Origin: Flavobacterium sp. SUN052
GTDB taxonomy: Bacteria; Bacteroidota; Bacteroidia; Flavobacteriales; Flavobacteriaceae
NCBI RefSeq assembly: GCF_028867935.1
Contig: NZ_JAPQNS010000006.1
Span: forward strand, 62,001 to 126,000
Length of the DNA stretch: 64,000 nucleotides
Direction of reading: 5' to 3'
Shown here in pieces: positions 34,024 to 42,845 of the stretch (position 1 is the first letter of the stretch; each line of letters begins with the position of its first letter). The notes under the pieces were generated by a model. The model saw nothing but the letters and a program-made list of their open reading frames with translations. It was not told where the DNA came from and did no database searches. A program made the translations under genes and the position numbers.

Positions 34024-35784
34024 ATGAAACACGCTTATTACGCTTTTCTTTTTGCCATTCTTTTCACCCGTGTTGCACAGGCACAAAGTCCATATTTACC
34101 CTACAATGCAGATTATCATCACCTGATAGACCGGATGGAAATTCGGCAGGGACGTTGGTCCGAAGGATTTCACAGTTCGACAAAACCTTATAACCGCCAG
34201 AGTGTTATTCAATTGACAGACAGTGTATTGGCTAATCCAGATTACGCGTTGTCAAGTACCGATCGGTTTAATCTGGCCTACCTGCGCAACGACAGTTGGG
34301 AGTGGATAAACGAACGGACAGATAGCGTTAAAGCAGGCGGTATTATTCGCCACATGGAATATGCCGGGGCACCGGGCGAAGGTCGCCGACCTTTTTTGGG
34401 AATATTCTACAAAAAAAAGGCCGACTTCTACAGTCTGCAAACCCCTGAGTTCGATTTGCACGTCAGCCCGGTTATTAATCTCAGTTTTGACCTGGACGGG
34501 AGCGACCCCGCCCGCAGCCGGAGCCAAACCTATGCCAATACCAGGGGCGTAGAGGTGCGCGGCACCATTGGGAAAAAGCTTGGCTTCTATACATATTTCG
34601 CCGACAATCAGGTTTTTTACCCAAAGTACGTTCGTGAGTACGCTACACTCTACGGCAAACCCGACCCAAACGATGGGAACGGATTTGCGCCGGGCGAAGG
34701 GTTCACTAAACGATTTCCGGCGGGTGGGGGAATTGGGGCTGATTTCATTTCGGCGCGGGGGAGTTTTACCTTCAACATGCTCAAAATTATTAATGTGCAG
34801 TTTGGGCATGATCGCAATTTTATTGGTAATGGCTTCCGGTCGATGTTGCTGTCAGACAACGCATCGCCTTATCTGTTTCTGAAACTGACTACTCGCCTTG
34901 GCAAGAATATTCAGTACATGAATCTGTTTACCGAGCTGCAAAACGTGGAAAACTTTGCTGGCGAAGGGTTGATACCCAACAAGTACGCGACCATGCACCA
35001 CCTGAGCGTGAACATTGGCCCGCATGTCAACATCGGTGTTTTTGAATCGATTGTTTTCAGTCGTGATCGGCTCGAAATTGGCTATTTGAACCCGCTGATT
35101 TTGTATCGGTTTGTAGAGTCATACCGGGGGAGTGCCGATAATAGCCTTGCCGGGTTAGATGCGAAAGTGAACTTTTTAAAGCGCTTCGAGGCCTACGGAC
35201 AATTTATGCTCGATGAGTTCATCCTGAGCAACCTGGTTTCTGGAAATGGCTCCTGGACCAACAAATTTGCCGCTCAGCTTGGCCTGAAATACATCGACGC
35301 ATTTGATGTAGAAAACCTTGATTTACAGGGCGAAGTGAATGTGGCGCGGCCGTATACTTATGCACACGTAAGTGGGGCAACCAACTACACGCATTATAAC
35401 CAACCGTTGGCACACCCGCTGGGAGCCAATTTTGTTGAAGGCGTTGGAATCGCCCGTTATCAGCGCGACAAACTATCGTTGACCGGGATTTTCCGGGTAG
35501 CCAAATACGGAGCCGATCCCGATGGCCGCAATTATGGTAGCAACATCACTAAGAACTACATAGGGCGTTTTCGCGATGAGGGTAACTTTATCGGCCAGGG
35601 TCGTACCACCATTACCACGTTTATAGACGGCCGGGCCTCCTACATGATTCGTCACAATCTATTTCTAGAAGGCCGGTACATGTATCGCCTACAATCGAGT
35701 CAGTTCAAACCATTAGAATACACCAACAACTTCGCTAGTGTTGGCATACGCTGGAATTATGCGTACCGTAATTTAATTTTTTAG
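34024..35784 (+). CDS. RemB/Wzi-like outer-membrane protein
   Basis: The 586-residue exported protein has a signal peptide (MKHAYYAFLFAILFTRVAQAQ) and then a region with YLPYNADYHHLIDRMEI. The long body has strand-rich stretches (YFADNQVFYPKYVREYATLYG, FGHDRNFIGNGFRSMLLSDN, LEGRYMYRLQSSQF) consistent with a large barrel. I recognise similarity in style to gliding protein RemB and the Wzi capsule-assembly barrel, but cannot prove either. ATG 34024 begins the signal; the frame is open to 33955 without a plausible leader. gmhA follows after 3 bases, so the pair is probably co-transcribed and may serve surface polysaccharide. Confidence 0.75.
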   Translation: MKHAYYAFLFAILFTRVAQAQSPYLPYNADYHHLIDRMEIRQGRWSEGFHSSTKPYNRQSVIQLTDSVLANPDYALSSTDRFNLAYLRNDSWEWINERTDSVKAGGIIRHMEYAGAPGEGRRPFLGIFYKKKADFYSLQTPEFDLHVSPVINLSFDLDGSDPARSRSQTYANTRGVEVRGTIGKKLGFYTYFADNQVFYPKYVREYATLYGKPDPNDGNGFAPGEGFTKRFPAGGGIGADFISARGSFTFNMLKIINVQFGHDRNFIGNGFRSMLLSDNASPYLFLKLTTRLGKNIQYMNLFTELQNVENFAGEGLIPNKYATMHHLSVNIGPHVNIGVFESIVFSRDRLEIGYLNPLILYRFVESYRGSADNSLAGLDAKVNFLKRFEAYGQFMLDEFILSNLVSGNGSWTNKFAAQLGLKYIDAFDVENLDLQGEVNVARPYTYAHVSGATNYTHYNQPLAHPLGANFVEGVGIARYQRDKLSLTGIFRVAKYGADPDGRNYGSNITKNYIGRFRDEGNFIGQGRTTITTFIDGRASYMIRHNLFLEGRYMYRLQSSQFKPLEYTNNFASVGIRWNYAYRNLIF

Positions 35785-35787
35785 TTT

Positions 35788-36360
35788 ATGCTTGACTTAA
35801 TAAAACAGGAACTTACCGAAGCACAGGCTGTGCTGGAGAAGTTTATTAACAACCCGCTTCATCTATCACAGATTGAGTCTGCCGCCCGGCTTATGGCCGA
35901 CGCACTCAAAGACGGCAAGAAAATCATCTCGTGTGGTAACGGTGGCTCGCACTGCGACGCTATGCATTTCGCCGAAGAACTGTCGGGCCGGTACCGCGAG
36001 GATCGCCCGTCGATGGCGGCTATTGCCATTTCCGATTCAAGCCACATTACCTGCGTAGGCAATGACTATGGCTACGATTTTGTGTTTTCGCGGTTTATCG
36101 AGGGGCTTGGTCAGGCGGGCGACGTACTGATGGGCATCAGTACCAGCGGTAATTCGGGCAACATCATTCGGGCGGTTGAAGCGGCACGCGCCAAGGGGAT
36201 GCGGGTCATCTTGTTGACGGGTAAAGATGGGGGTAAACTGGCTGGTGAGGCCGATGTGGAGATTCGGGTGCCGCATTTTGGCTATGCTGACCGGATTCAG
36301 GAAATCCACATCAAGGTGATTCACCTGTTTATTCTGTTGATCGAGAAAATGGTGGTGTAG
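35788..36360 (+). CDS. gmhA: Phosphoheptose isomerase
   Basis: The 190-residue SIS-domain enzyme converts sedoheptulose 7-phosphate to D-glycero-D-manno-heptose 7-phosphate, the first step towards ADP-heptose or GDP-heptose. The GmhA hallmarks are near-identical to the E. coli enzyme: [18 protein letters not shown] (~50-67), ISTSGNSGN (~119-127), LTGKDGG (~147) and [17 protein letters not shown] (~165-181), including the catalytic Glu and His positions. It is coupled to the preceding outer-membrane gene (3-bp spacing). No other heptose genes occur in the window. Confidence 0.96.
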   Translation: MLDLIKQELTEAQAVLEKFINNPLHLSQIESAARLMADALKDGKKIISCGNGGSHCDAMHFAEELSGRYREDRPSMAAIAISDSSHITCVGNDYGYDFVFSRFIEGLGQAGDVLMGISTSGNSGNIIRAVEAARAKGMRVILLTGKDGGKLAGEADVEIRVPHFGYADRIQEIHIKVIHLFILLIEKMVV

Positions 36361-36384
36361 AAGCTGCATTTTTCGACCCTATCT

Positions 36385-37092
36385 TCATAGCAATGTGTTT
36401 TTCGAAACATACACGAAAGCAGGCTTGTCATGATCGCAGCAATAAATCCGGTTTGTTTCAGGAAGGTGATCACCTGAAACGGCAACGTACAACCGGTTTT
36501 TCGAATCAAGCTCAATGGCGTTGATGATATGCTTAAATGGAAAGGTTACCTGTTTTGTCTCGCTGTTCACCTGCCGAACGAGCGTCGAGGGATTTACGTA
36601 GGAAGAAATTGAATTGATTGGTGTTGAGTGATCTTCAACTACATACAGACTTCCATCCGGTGCATGCGCCTGGTTTAAGATTTTAGTAGGTTCACCTGAT
36701 GTCCGATGCCAATATTTCTGCCATGTTTGACCAGCATCGGTGCTGAACTCCACCACGTTTGATGCCGCTTTGATGGCCGGGCCAAAATTGCCCCCTCGGT
36801 TAGCCAGTAAAAAGACAGTGTCATTACGGACCATTACACCGTTAGGGCCTTGGTTTCTGTCACGCACGAGTGTCCACGAACGACCTTGATCAGTCGTGCG
36901 ATAAATCTTAAACATGGTCGCTACGAATAGAGTACTGTCTAGATTGCCAGCGACATTCAAAGCCTCACCTCCTGATGGTGTAGCCAGCCGAATCCAGTCA
37001 GGGTTTGAGTTGTCTATGAAAGGACTAACGTCAGTTTTTGTACAAGCGACTATACTGATAGCCGCAACTACTGAAACGAGTAAAGATTTCAT
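36385..37092 (-). CDS. Lipoprotein with BNR/sialidase-like propeller fragment
   Basis: The 235-residue lipoprotein starts at MKSLLVSVVAAISIVAC with the lipobox Cys at ~17. Two or three BNR Asp-box-like motifs are visible (IYRTTDQGRSWTLV, EFSTDAGQTWQKYW), with propeller-style strands between them. It looks like a short Ycf48/sialidase-type beta-propeller, too small for a complete seven-blade ring, so it may oligomerise or be truncated. An upstream in-frame Met at 37110 is possible, but 37092 gives the better signal. Function is unknown. Confidence 0.75.
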   Translation of the reverse strand: MKSLLVSVVAAISIVACTKTDVSPFIDNSNPDWIRLATPSGGEALNVAGNLDSTLFVATMFKIYRTTDQGRSWTLVRDRNQGPNGVMVRNDTVFLLANRGGNFGPAIKAASNVVEFSTDAGQTWQKYWHRTSGEPTKILNQAHAPDGSLYVVEDHSTPINSISSYVNPSTLVRQVNSETKQVTFPFKHIINAIELDSKNRLYVAVSGDHLPETNRIYCCDHDKPAFVYVSKNTLL

Positions 37093-37147
37093 GTTGAGTT
37101 TTTGCTGCAATATTAATAAACAGGAAACTTATTAGTAATTATTGGAG

Positions 37148-37155
37148 CAAAATTA
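37148..37155 (-). promoter_or_regulatory. TAnnTTTG box for the 36385 lipoprotein gene
   Basis: On the minus strand TAATTTTG matches the Bacteroidota -7 box exactly, 55 bases before ATG 37092. There is no clear -33 element. Confidence 0.35.
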
Positions 37156-37179
37156 GGATCTAATTAGGCCATTTTTACA

Positions 37180-37725
37180 TCACTTCTTCCTGCGAAGAAA
37201 AGCGCGCGTTGCCGAAGAAGACAAGGGCGACGAACTCAAGGTAGCTGAACCCGGCGTAGTGGAGGCAGATAAGGCTGCTCCAGAAATACCTGTACCCGAC
37301 GTGGCCGATGATGATGTTGTAGACGTTGACGTAGTAGATGCCGATGTTGCGGAACCCGAAAGGGCTGAATCGGAGTGAACGCTCGACAGCTTTTCCAACT
37401 CGCCTGTAACGTCTTTGTAGATCGCTTCAAACAGATCGGGGTGCGACGAATAGTAAATATAACTTGTCCGGTAAGCCGAGGTGTCGACGTCGAACTTCTT
37501 GAATATCCGGTCGTTGAGCCGGTTGAACACCATCGTTGACGAATCTGACGAACGCAGCGAGTACCGTCCCACCTGAGCCTCCGCCAAATGTATTTCGGTC
37601 AGAATATCAGCCATTTTATCAGCCGGAATCAGGTCGTCAGGTTTACTCGTGCCATCGTTCCCCGCGCATCCAGTCAGCAACAGAATAAGTAAGGTCAGGG
37701 CGCTCAACGTACGGTGCATGCTCAT
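37180..37725 (-). CDS. DUF4296 lipoprotein with Ser/Thr/Ala-rich tail
   Basis: The 181-residue lipoprotein (signal MSMHRTLSALTLLILLLTGC) contains the DUF4296 helical domain (~30-115): ADILTEIHLAEAQVGRY and FDVDTSAYRTSYIYYSSHPDLFEAIY are characteristic. After ~120 it changes to a low-complexity tail of Ser/Ala/Thr with TSTST repeats ending RAFLRRKK, which is longer than usual for the family and repeat-prone at DNA level. DUF4296 proteins are Bacteroidota-specific and of unknown role. It is divergent from the DUF58 gene. Confidence 0.86.
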   Translation of the reverse strand: MSMHRTLSALTLLILLLTGCAGNDGTSKPDDLIPADKMADILTEIHLAEAQVGRYSLRSSDSSTMVFNRLNDRIFKKFDVDTSAYRTSYIYYSSHPDLFEAIYKDVTGELEKLSSVHSDSALSGSATSASTTSTSTTSSSATSGTGISGAALSASTTPGSATLSSSPLSSSATRAFLRRKK

Positions 37726-37799
37726 TTTCGATTAACTTTCGGGTACGAAACTACTGGCTAAACATCAATTCGTGCTGGTTTAGTGCTTAATAAACGTTA

Positions 37800-38663
37800 A
37801 TGGACGAATTTCTCACCCGGCTTCGCCACATCGAAATCCGCATTCGCAAAGCTGTGAACAGTCAGATGCGGGGTAGTTTTCGGTCGGTTTTTAAGGGAAC
37901 CGGCCTGGAGTTTGCCGATTTACGAACCTACCAGTATGGCGACGATGTCCGGGCAATCGACTGGAACGTGTCGTCGAAAGGGCACGGAACATTCGTAAAA
38001 GTGTTTCGGGAGGAGAAAGACCAGACCGTTTTCTTTGTGGTCGATGTGAGTGCCTCGCAACGGGTCGGCCCTCAAGAGCGCACCAAACTCGATGTAACGA
38101 AAGAGGTTTGTGGGGTATTAGCGATGTCGGCCATTCGGGAGGCCAGCCAGGTGGGATTATACTGTTTCTCGGACCAGAAAGAGGCATATTTAAAGCCCGC
38201 AAATAGCCTCAAAAGCGGCTATCAGCTGATTCTGAGCCTGTTTAAGCTGCAACCACAATCGACAAAAACCAACCTGTCAGACGCGCTGCTTTTTACGCTC
38301 AATATGCTTAAGCGCCGGAGTGTGGTAATCCTGCTTTCCGATTTTATCGACGAGCAGTACGAACACAGTCTGAAAGCCCTCGCCCGAAAACACGACCTGG
38401 TAGTAATTCATTTCTTCGATCAGCGCGAAGTAAACCTGCCACCCCTAGGGATCATTCCGGTGTATGACGCTGAAACGGGGCGCACCAATTGGGTCAACAC
38501 GTCGTCGCGCACGTTTCGCGACCAGCTCCAAAACACCTTCAACGACAACCGCATCCGGCTCGAACGGCTCTGCAAACAGTATCGGGCAAATTATCTGGCA
38601 CTGGATACTAAAGACGATTACGTGCCCAAACTAGTTGAACTGTTTCGTGTGAAGCGATACTAG
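37800..38663 (+). CDS. DUF58 domain protein (vWA-like)
   Basis: The 287-residue cytoplasmic protein has the DUF58 signature GTGLEFADLRTYQYGDDVRAIDWN (~40-63) and a vWA-like metal site FFVVDVSASQ (~78-88). In most Bacteroidota it works with a MoxR AAA+ ATPase and BatA/BatD-type membrane proteins in stress tolerance or protein maturation, but no such partners are adjacent here. Length and start are normal. It converges with the 38679 gene 15 bases away with no visible terminator. Confidence 0.93.
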   Translation: MDEFLTRLRHIEIRIRKAVNSQMRGSFRSVFKGTGLEFADLRTYQYGDDVRAIDWNVSSKGHGTFVKVFREEKDQTVFFVVDVSASQRVGPQERTKLDVTKEVCGVLAMSAIREASQVGLYCFSDQKEAYLKPANSLKSGYQLILSLFKLQPQSTKTNLSDALLFTLNMLKRRSVVILLSDFIDEQYEHSLKALARKHDLVVIHFFDQREVNLPPLGIIPVYDAETGRTNWVNTSSRTFRDQLQNTFNDNRIRLERLCKQYRANYLALDTKDDYVPKLVELFRVKRY

Positions 38664-38678
38664 GCCGATTGTTTTTCG

Positions 38679-41600
38679 TTACTGCCCCAACTGAAGCCGC
38701 CCTCCGGCAGCATAAATTAATTTGCTAGCCGGATCATAGAGCAGCGTGCCGCTCAGGGCCAGAAAACTGGTCGGTATGGTCACCAGATGTTTCAACCGAA
38801 CCCGTTCGCCTAATTGGGGAAGCCGCTCCACCGACCACAGGGTTTGATCGTTCCAGTTGCCGTTTTTGAGTGAGTAAATCTCCAGCTCTTCCTGCAATTC
38901 GATAGCACCTATATCAATGCGGCCAGTTGGTGTTCCGGTATTGCCGAAAAAACGCGGATTACCCGCCAAGTCAACTGTGCCGACGGTGGCCGAAGTCGTC
39001 GCTGGGTCGCCCGTGTTGATGGCCGGAGAGCCATTTCGGAGTTGAAGGCTGGTGGCCGACACAAACGGCGAAACAGTGGTAGTGATATTCCCCGTGACGC
39101 TGGTGTAGCCCGTCACCAACGGTTCGAACAGGCTGTAGCGGGCCGAGATGGTAGCCGAAACTGACAAAAATGTACTGGCCCCACCATTATCGAAGACCAG
39201 GCAGTTGGTGAGTTGCGGCATACACTGACCAGCTCCACCACCATCGTTATACAAGGCTCCGCCGGAGTTGATGGCCGAATTATTCAGGAACGTGCAGTTG
39301 GTGAGTATTGGGTTGCTGTGACCCGCGAATCCGGTATTGTACATGGCCCCGCCATCGCTCGTTGCTGCGTTTGCCTGGAAAGCGCAGTTCGTGAAGGTCG
39401 GGCTGCTGTCGCCACCAGTTGCACCCGTGTTGAAAATAGCTCCGCCGGAGCTGGCCGTGTTGTCGATGAACAGACAGTGGCGAATCTGAGGGTTACAGAT
39501 GTTGCCTGAACCATTTCCAATATTGAGCATGGCACCTCCGGCGCTATTCGGAAATGTGCCATTCGCGTTGCCACCTGTCACCACAAACCCATCCAGAATA
39601 GCCGAATTTGTTAAACTAAGGCTGGGTGAATTACTGATGACGTGGTAACTATTGCCGGATGTGCTACCGGGATCACCAATACTACCCGACAAGGTGGTGC
39701 TGGAGGGCAGGGTTAATACTCGTTCGCTCAGGGCAGTTTCGGTACCGGCAAAACCACCGTACAGTGCCACGTTGGGTTTCATGGAGAAGCTGACCGTTCG
39801 GGCTGTACCCGAAGTCGGTTTGTAAAGACCACTGGCCACCCAAATTTCGCCCAGATTCTGGCTGCAGGTGTAGTTGAGGGCTTGTTGCAGGTCGGGGAAG
39901 GCATCAGCCCAGCTTAAACCGGTTTGGTTGGCATTGGCCGTGATCGATGGCCGAACGTAAAGCCGGGTGGGATTGAGGTTCACCGTTAAGCTGAAGGCTG
40001 TGCTAGTGGCACTATTGCAATTGCCCGTTATGGCTACTGAATAACTACCGGCGCTGGCCGTTTGCACGTTGGCGAGCGTGAGCGTGGCCGAGGTCGCTCC
40101 GGCAACTGTGGTAGCGCTTCCGCCCGCCGTCGTTTTATACCACTGAAACCCCGTGGCCGTTCCGCTGACACTAACAGCTATAGTGACGGTGCTGCCTGCA
40201 CAAGCTACTGAGTTGGCTGCTGGTTGACTGGTGATAGCAACGGTAGGGTAGGTCTGGACTTCATACGCGCCTATGTCAATGCGGGCGGATGAGGTTCCAG
40301 TACCGCTAAAAAAACGGGGGTTTCCCGCCAAATCGGTGCTGCCGACTACCGCCGTGGTGGTACCAGGGTCGCCCGCATTAACAGCAGGTGAGCAGACGGC
40401 TATTTGTGTGCTGGTGGTCGACACAAACGGAGAAGTCGTAGTGGTGATGTTGCCGGTTACGCTCGTGTAGTTAGTCACCGATGGCTCGAACAAGCAATGA
40501 CGGGCCACAAGGCCACTTGTTGCTGTGTTGACGAAGGTGTTGCTTCCTCCATTGGCAAATAGCACACAATTAGTAAGCTGCGGGTTGCTGGTGCCTTTGT
40601 CAACTTTATTGGCTGAACCATCTTGCATGCGTTTGCGGATAAGAAGCGTGTTACTGATCATATCAAATGATCCATTGCTGTAGACGGCTCCGGCCGTGGT
40701 AGCGGAGTTGCTCTGAAAGGCGCAGTTGGTTAGTTGTGGGCTACAGTTACCGCCACTCCCTTCGTTGTAGATGGCTCCACCCTGAGAGGCCGCATTGGCT
40801 AAAAACGAGCAGTTTGTAAAGATAGGCGAACTGTTACCGGCTGATCCATAGTTGAAAAAGGCACCTCCCAGGCCCGTTATGGCCGTGTTGTTTTGAAACA
40901 GACACCTGATTAACACTGGACTGGAGGTACCATTGCTGCCCCCGTCGTTTAGAATAGCCCCGCCAAAACTACTTGCCGAGTTGTTGCGGAAGATGCATTC
41001 AATAAGTGTTGGGCTACTCGTTCCACCCCCGTTGCCATTGTTGTAAATGGCTCCACCTTCAGCTCCCGTGTTGTTCTCAAACACACAACTGACCACCTGT
41101 GGACTACAGACCTGACCCGCCCCATTGGCTTTGTTGTACATGCCCCCACCATAAGTTTCGGGAGAGGCCCCGTTTGTGTTGCCACCCGTGATAACAAAGC
41201 CGTTCAGGAGAGCAGTTGTGTTTAAGCCTGATGGGTTGTTGAACAAGTGAAAACTATTGTCGGTGGGGTTGTTCAGAATGCCCACATCGCCCGACAGCGT
41301 AGTTCCCGAGGGTATGGTGATGGTGATAGCGGGCCGTTGCGTGAGGGTTGTTTCTGACCCAGAAAAGCCGCCGTAAATCCCCACCCCGTTTTTCATGGAA
41401 AAGCTGAGGTCGCGGTTGAAATGGCCATTACCCCCCGGTTTGTAAAGCCCTGCTTTGACCCACACTTGATCGCCCGACACACTGGCATCGATGGCTCCCT
41501 GAAGATTGGTAGTACTGGTGGCCCAACTGGTGGCGCTGGCGGGGTTGGTATTGGTCCCGGTAGTAGACACATAGCGGGTAACCTGCGCCATTGTCGGCAC

Positions 41601-41684
41601 AACCGTCATGCTGTTCAGCATGAGCAGTAACAGCAGTTTATAAGGGAGACGAAGCCAGGCGAATTGAGTAGACAAATCATTCAT
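38679..41684 (-). CDS. Exported PMP-repeat right-handed beta-helix protein, internally duplicated
   Basis: The 1001-residue surface protein has a signal ending VVPTMAQ. A first beta-helix (~30-450) opens with YVSTTGTNTNPASATSWATS and has PMP-type rungs with NCxFxxN and GGAI/GGAxYN. An Ig-like domain (~480-565; FQWYKTT, ASAGSYSVAITGNCNS) follows, then a second beta-helix (~570-925) with the same opening (LYVRPS...SWADAF) and rungs. The last ~68 residues form a distinctive domain (GNWNDQTLWS, ERVRLKHLVTIP, GGRLQLGQ) shared with the 50932 and 57028 proteins. ATG 41684 is chosen over TTG 41702. It resembles chlamydial polymorphic membrane protein repeats; adhesin role is inferred. Confidence 0.87.
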   Translation of the reverse strand: MNDLSTQFAWLRLPYKLLLLLMLNSMTVVPTMAQVTRYVSTTGTNTNPASATSWATSTTNLQGAIDASVSGDQVWVKAGLYKPGGNGHFNRDLSFSMKNGVGIYGGFSGSETTLTQRPAITITIPSGTTLSGDVGILNNPTDNSFHLFNNPSGLNTTALLNGFVITGGNTNGASPETYGGGMYNKANGAGQVCSPQVVSCVFENNTGAEGGAIYNNGNGGGTSSPTLIECIFRNNSASSFGGAILNDGGSNGTSSPVLIRCLFQNNTAITGLGGAFFNYGSAGNSSPIFTNCSFLANAASQGGAIYNEGSGGNCSPQLTNCAFQSNSATTAGAVYSNGSFDMISNTLLIRKRMQDGSANKVDKGTSNPQLTNCVLFANGGSNTFVNTATSGLVARHCLFEPSVTNYTSVTGNITTTTSPFVSTTSTQIAVCSPAVNAGDPGTTTAVVGSTDLAGNPRFFSGTGTSSARIDIGAYEVQTYPTVAITSQPAANSVACAGSTVTIAVSVSGTATGFQWYKTTAGGSATTVAGATSATLTLANVQTASAGSYSVAITGNCNSATSTAFSLTVNLNPTRLYVRPSITANANQTGLSWADAFPDLQQALNYTCSQNLGEIWVASGLYKPTSGTARTVSFSMKPNVALYGGFAGTETALSERVLTLPSSTTLSGSIGDPGSTSGNSYHVISNSPSLSLTNSAILDGFVVTGGNANGTFPNSAGGAMLNIGNGSGNICNPQIRHCLFIDNTASSGGAIFNTGATGGDSSPTFTNCAFQANAATSDGGAMYNTGFAGHSNPILTNCTFLNNSAINSGGALYNDGGGAGQCMPQLTNCLVFDNGGASTFLSVSATISARYSLFEPLVTGYTSVTGNITTTVSPFVSATSLQLRNGSPAINTGDPATTSATVGTVDLAGNPRFFGNTGTPTGRIDIGAIELQEELEIYSLKNGNWNDQTLWSVERLPQLGERVRLKHLVTIPTSFLALSGTLLYDPASKLIYAAGGRLQLGQ

Positions 41685-41918
41685 AATCAAACCAAAGTAC
41701 AAGCTGAAATTCAGAAAAGTGCACTCAAGTTAATGGATATATTATTGCTAATCTAACAAATGAAGCACTGCTCGTGAGGTAGTTAGTGTATGGTTCAGCG
41801 GCTATTTGAGAGCAGTAGGTTTCAAACGTTTCTAACCAGATACAAGCTCGATCGCGGTGTTTGTTGCTCAAAATCTACTTGCTATAAACTCCCCCTAAAC
41901 TGGCGTTGAAGCTGGTAA

Positions 41919-41926
41919 TACCTTTG
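41919..41926 (+). promoter_or_regulatory. TAnnTTTG box upstream of the TPMT-family gene
   Basis: TACCTTTG is an exact -7 box 40 bases before the ATG at 41967. The spacing to an upstream TTG is too short to be a -33 element. Confidence 0.35.
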
Positions 41927-41966
41927 GGTTAATAAATCACTCAATCTATTTCTAACCTCTTTTGCA

Positions 41967-42653
41967 ATGGAAGCTTCTTTTTGGATTAAATCGTGGGAAT
42001 TAGGTGGCTTTTATACGTCGTTCCACCGGAAGGATATTCATCCGTTTGTGTTAACGCATATGAACCCTGAGGCTATTGAAGGGGCCAATATTCTCGTTCC
42101 CCTTTGCGGTAAAACGGTCGATATGATGTACCTGTCTCAGTATGCCAACAAGGTGATCGGTGTCGAGCTTGTGGAGGAAGGTATTCTGCAATTTTTCAGG
42201 GAAAATAACCTGACCTACGTCCAGCCCGACGCCGAAACATACATCTCGGGCAACATCAGGATTTTACGAAAAGACTTCATGGCCTTACAACCGCACGACA
42301 TCGGCAAAATCGATTGGGTGTTGGACCGTGCCTCGCTGGTAGCCCTGCCCGACGATATGCGCACCGACTACATCACAGCTATCGACCGTCTTTCTGACGT
42401 TGGTACCCGGCAGTTGGTCATCACCCTGGAGTATTTCCCGCTTATTGATTCGGCCCCGTTTTCAATTACCCCCGATGAAGTAAGCCATTATTACGGAGCG
42501 GGCCATTTTATCAACCATGTCGAAGAATCGAATCAGCCCAACCACGGCATGGTTCGCCGGTGGAAACTAGACTACCTGATTGAACACGGTTTTGTACTCG
42601 ACAAACATGCTAATGGCGTTGTGCTGACTGCTCTGGAAGAAATGATGGCCTAA
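41967..42653 (+). CDS. Thiopurine S-methyltransferase family protein
   Basis: The 228-residue SAM-dependent methyltransferase has the TPMT-family N-terminus W-K-S-W-E-L-G-G-F (~8-16), SAM motif I VPLCGKTVDM (~46-55), VIGVELVE (~66) and WVLDRASLVALPDDMR (~115-130). Family members methylate thiols, tellurite/selenite or related nucleophiles. The physiological substrate here is not determinable. Flanked by a candidate promoter at 41919 and a very strong terminator at 42676, it is a monocistronic unit. Confidence 0.93.
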   Translation: MEASFWIKSWELGGFYTSFHRKDIHPFVLTHMNPEAIEGANILVPLCGKTVDMMYLSQYANKVIGVELVEEGILQFFRENNLTYVQPDAETYISGNIRILRKDFMALQPHDIGKIDWVLDRASLVALPDDMRTDYITAIDRLSDVGTRQLVITLEYFPLIDSAPFSITPDEVSHYYGAGHFINHVEESNQPNHGMVRRWKLDYLIEHGFVLDKHANGVVLTALEEMMA

Positions 42654-42675
42654 GTGCTAACCCATTTTGAATTAT

Positions 42676-42716
42676 CACCAACGCCCGACAAGTCTTCTGT
42701 CGGGCGTTGGTGTTTT
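42676..42716 (+). terminator. Strong rho-independent terminator
   Basis: A perfect 15-bp stem (42676-42690 with 42698-42712) with a 7-nt loop is followed by TTTT. It closes the TPMT-family gene. Confidence 0.93.
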
Positions 42717-42845
42717 CAGCTCTTTCTCTTAAGTATAGTACTAATCGGATATGGTACCTATGAAGTAATAGCCTTTCGATCAATAGATTAGCTACTACTC
42801 GTTCAGATTTCCGATTATTACGGTATTCCTAAAAAAAGCCCCCTG

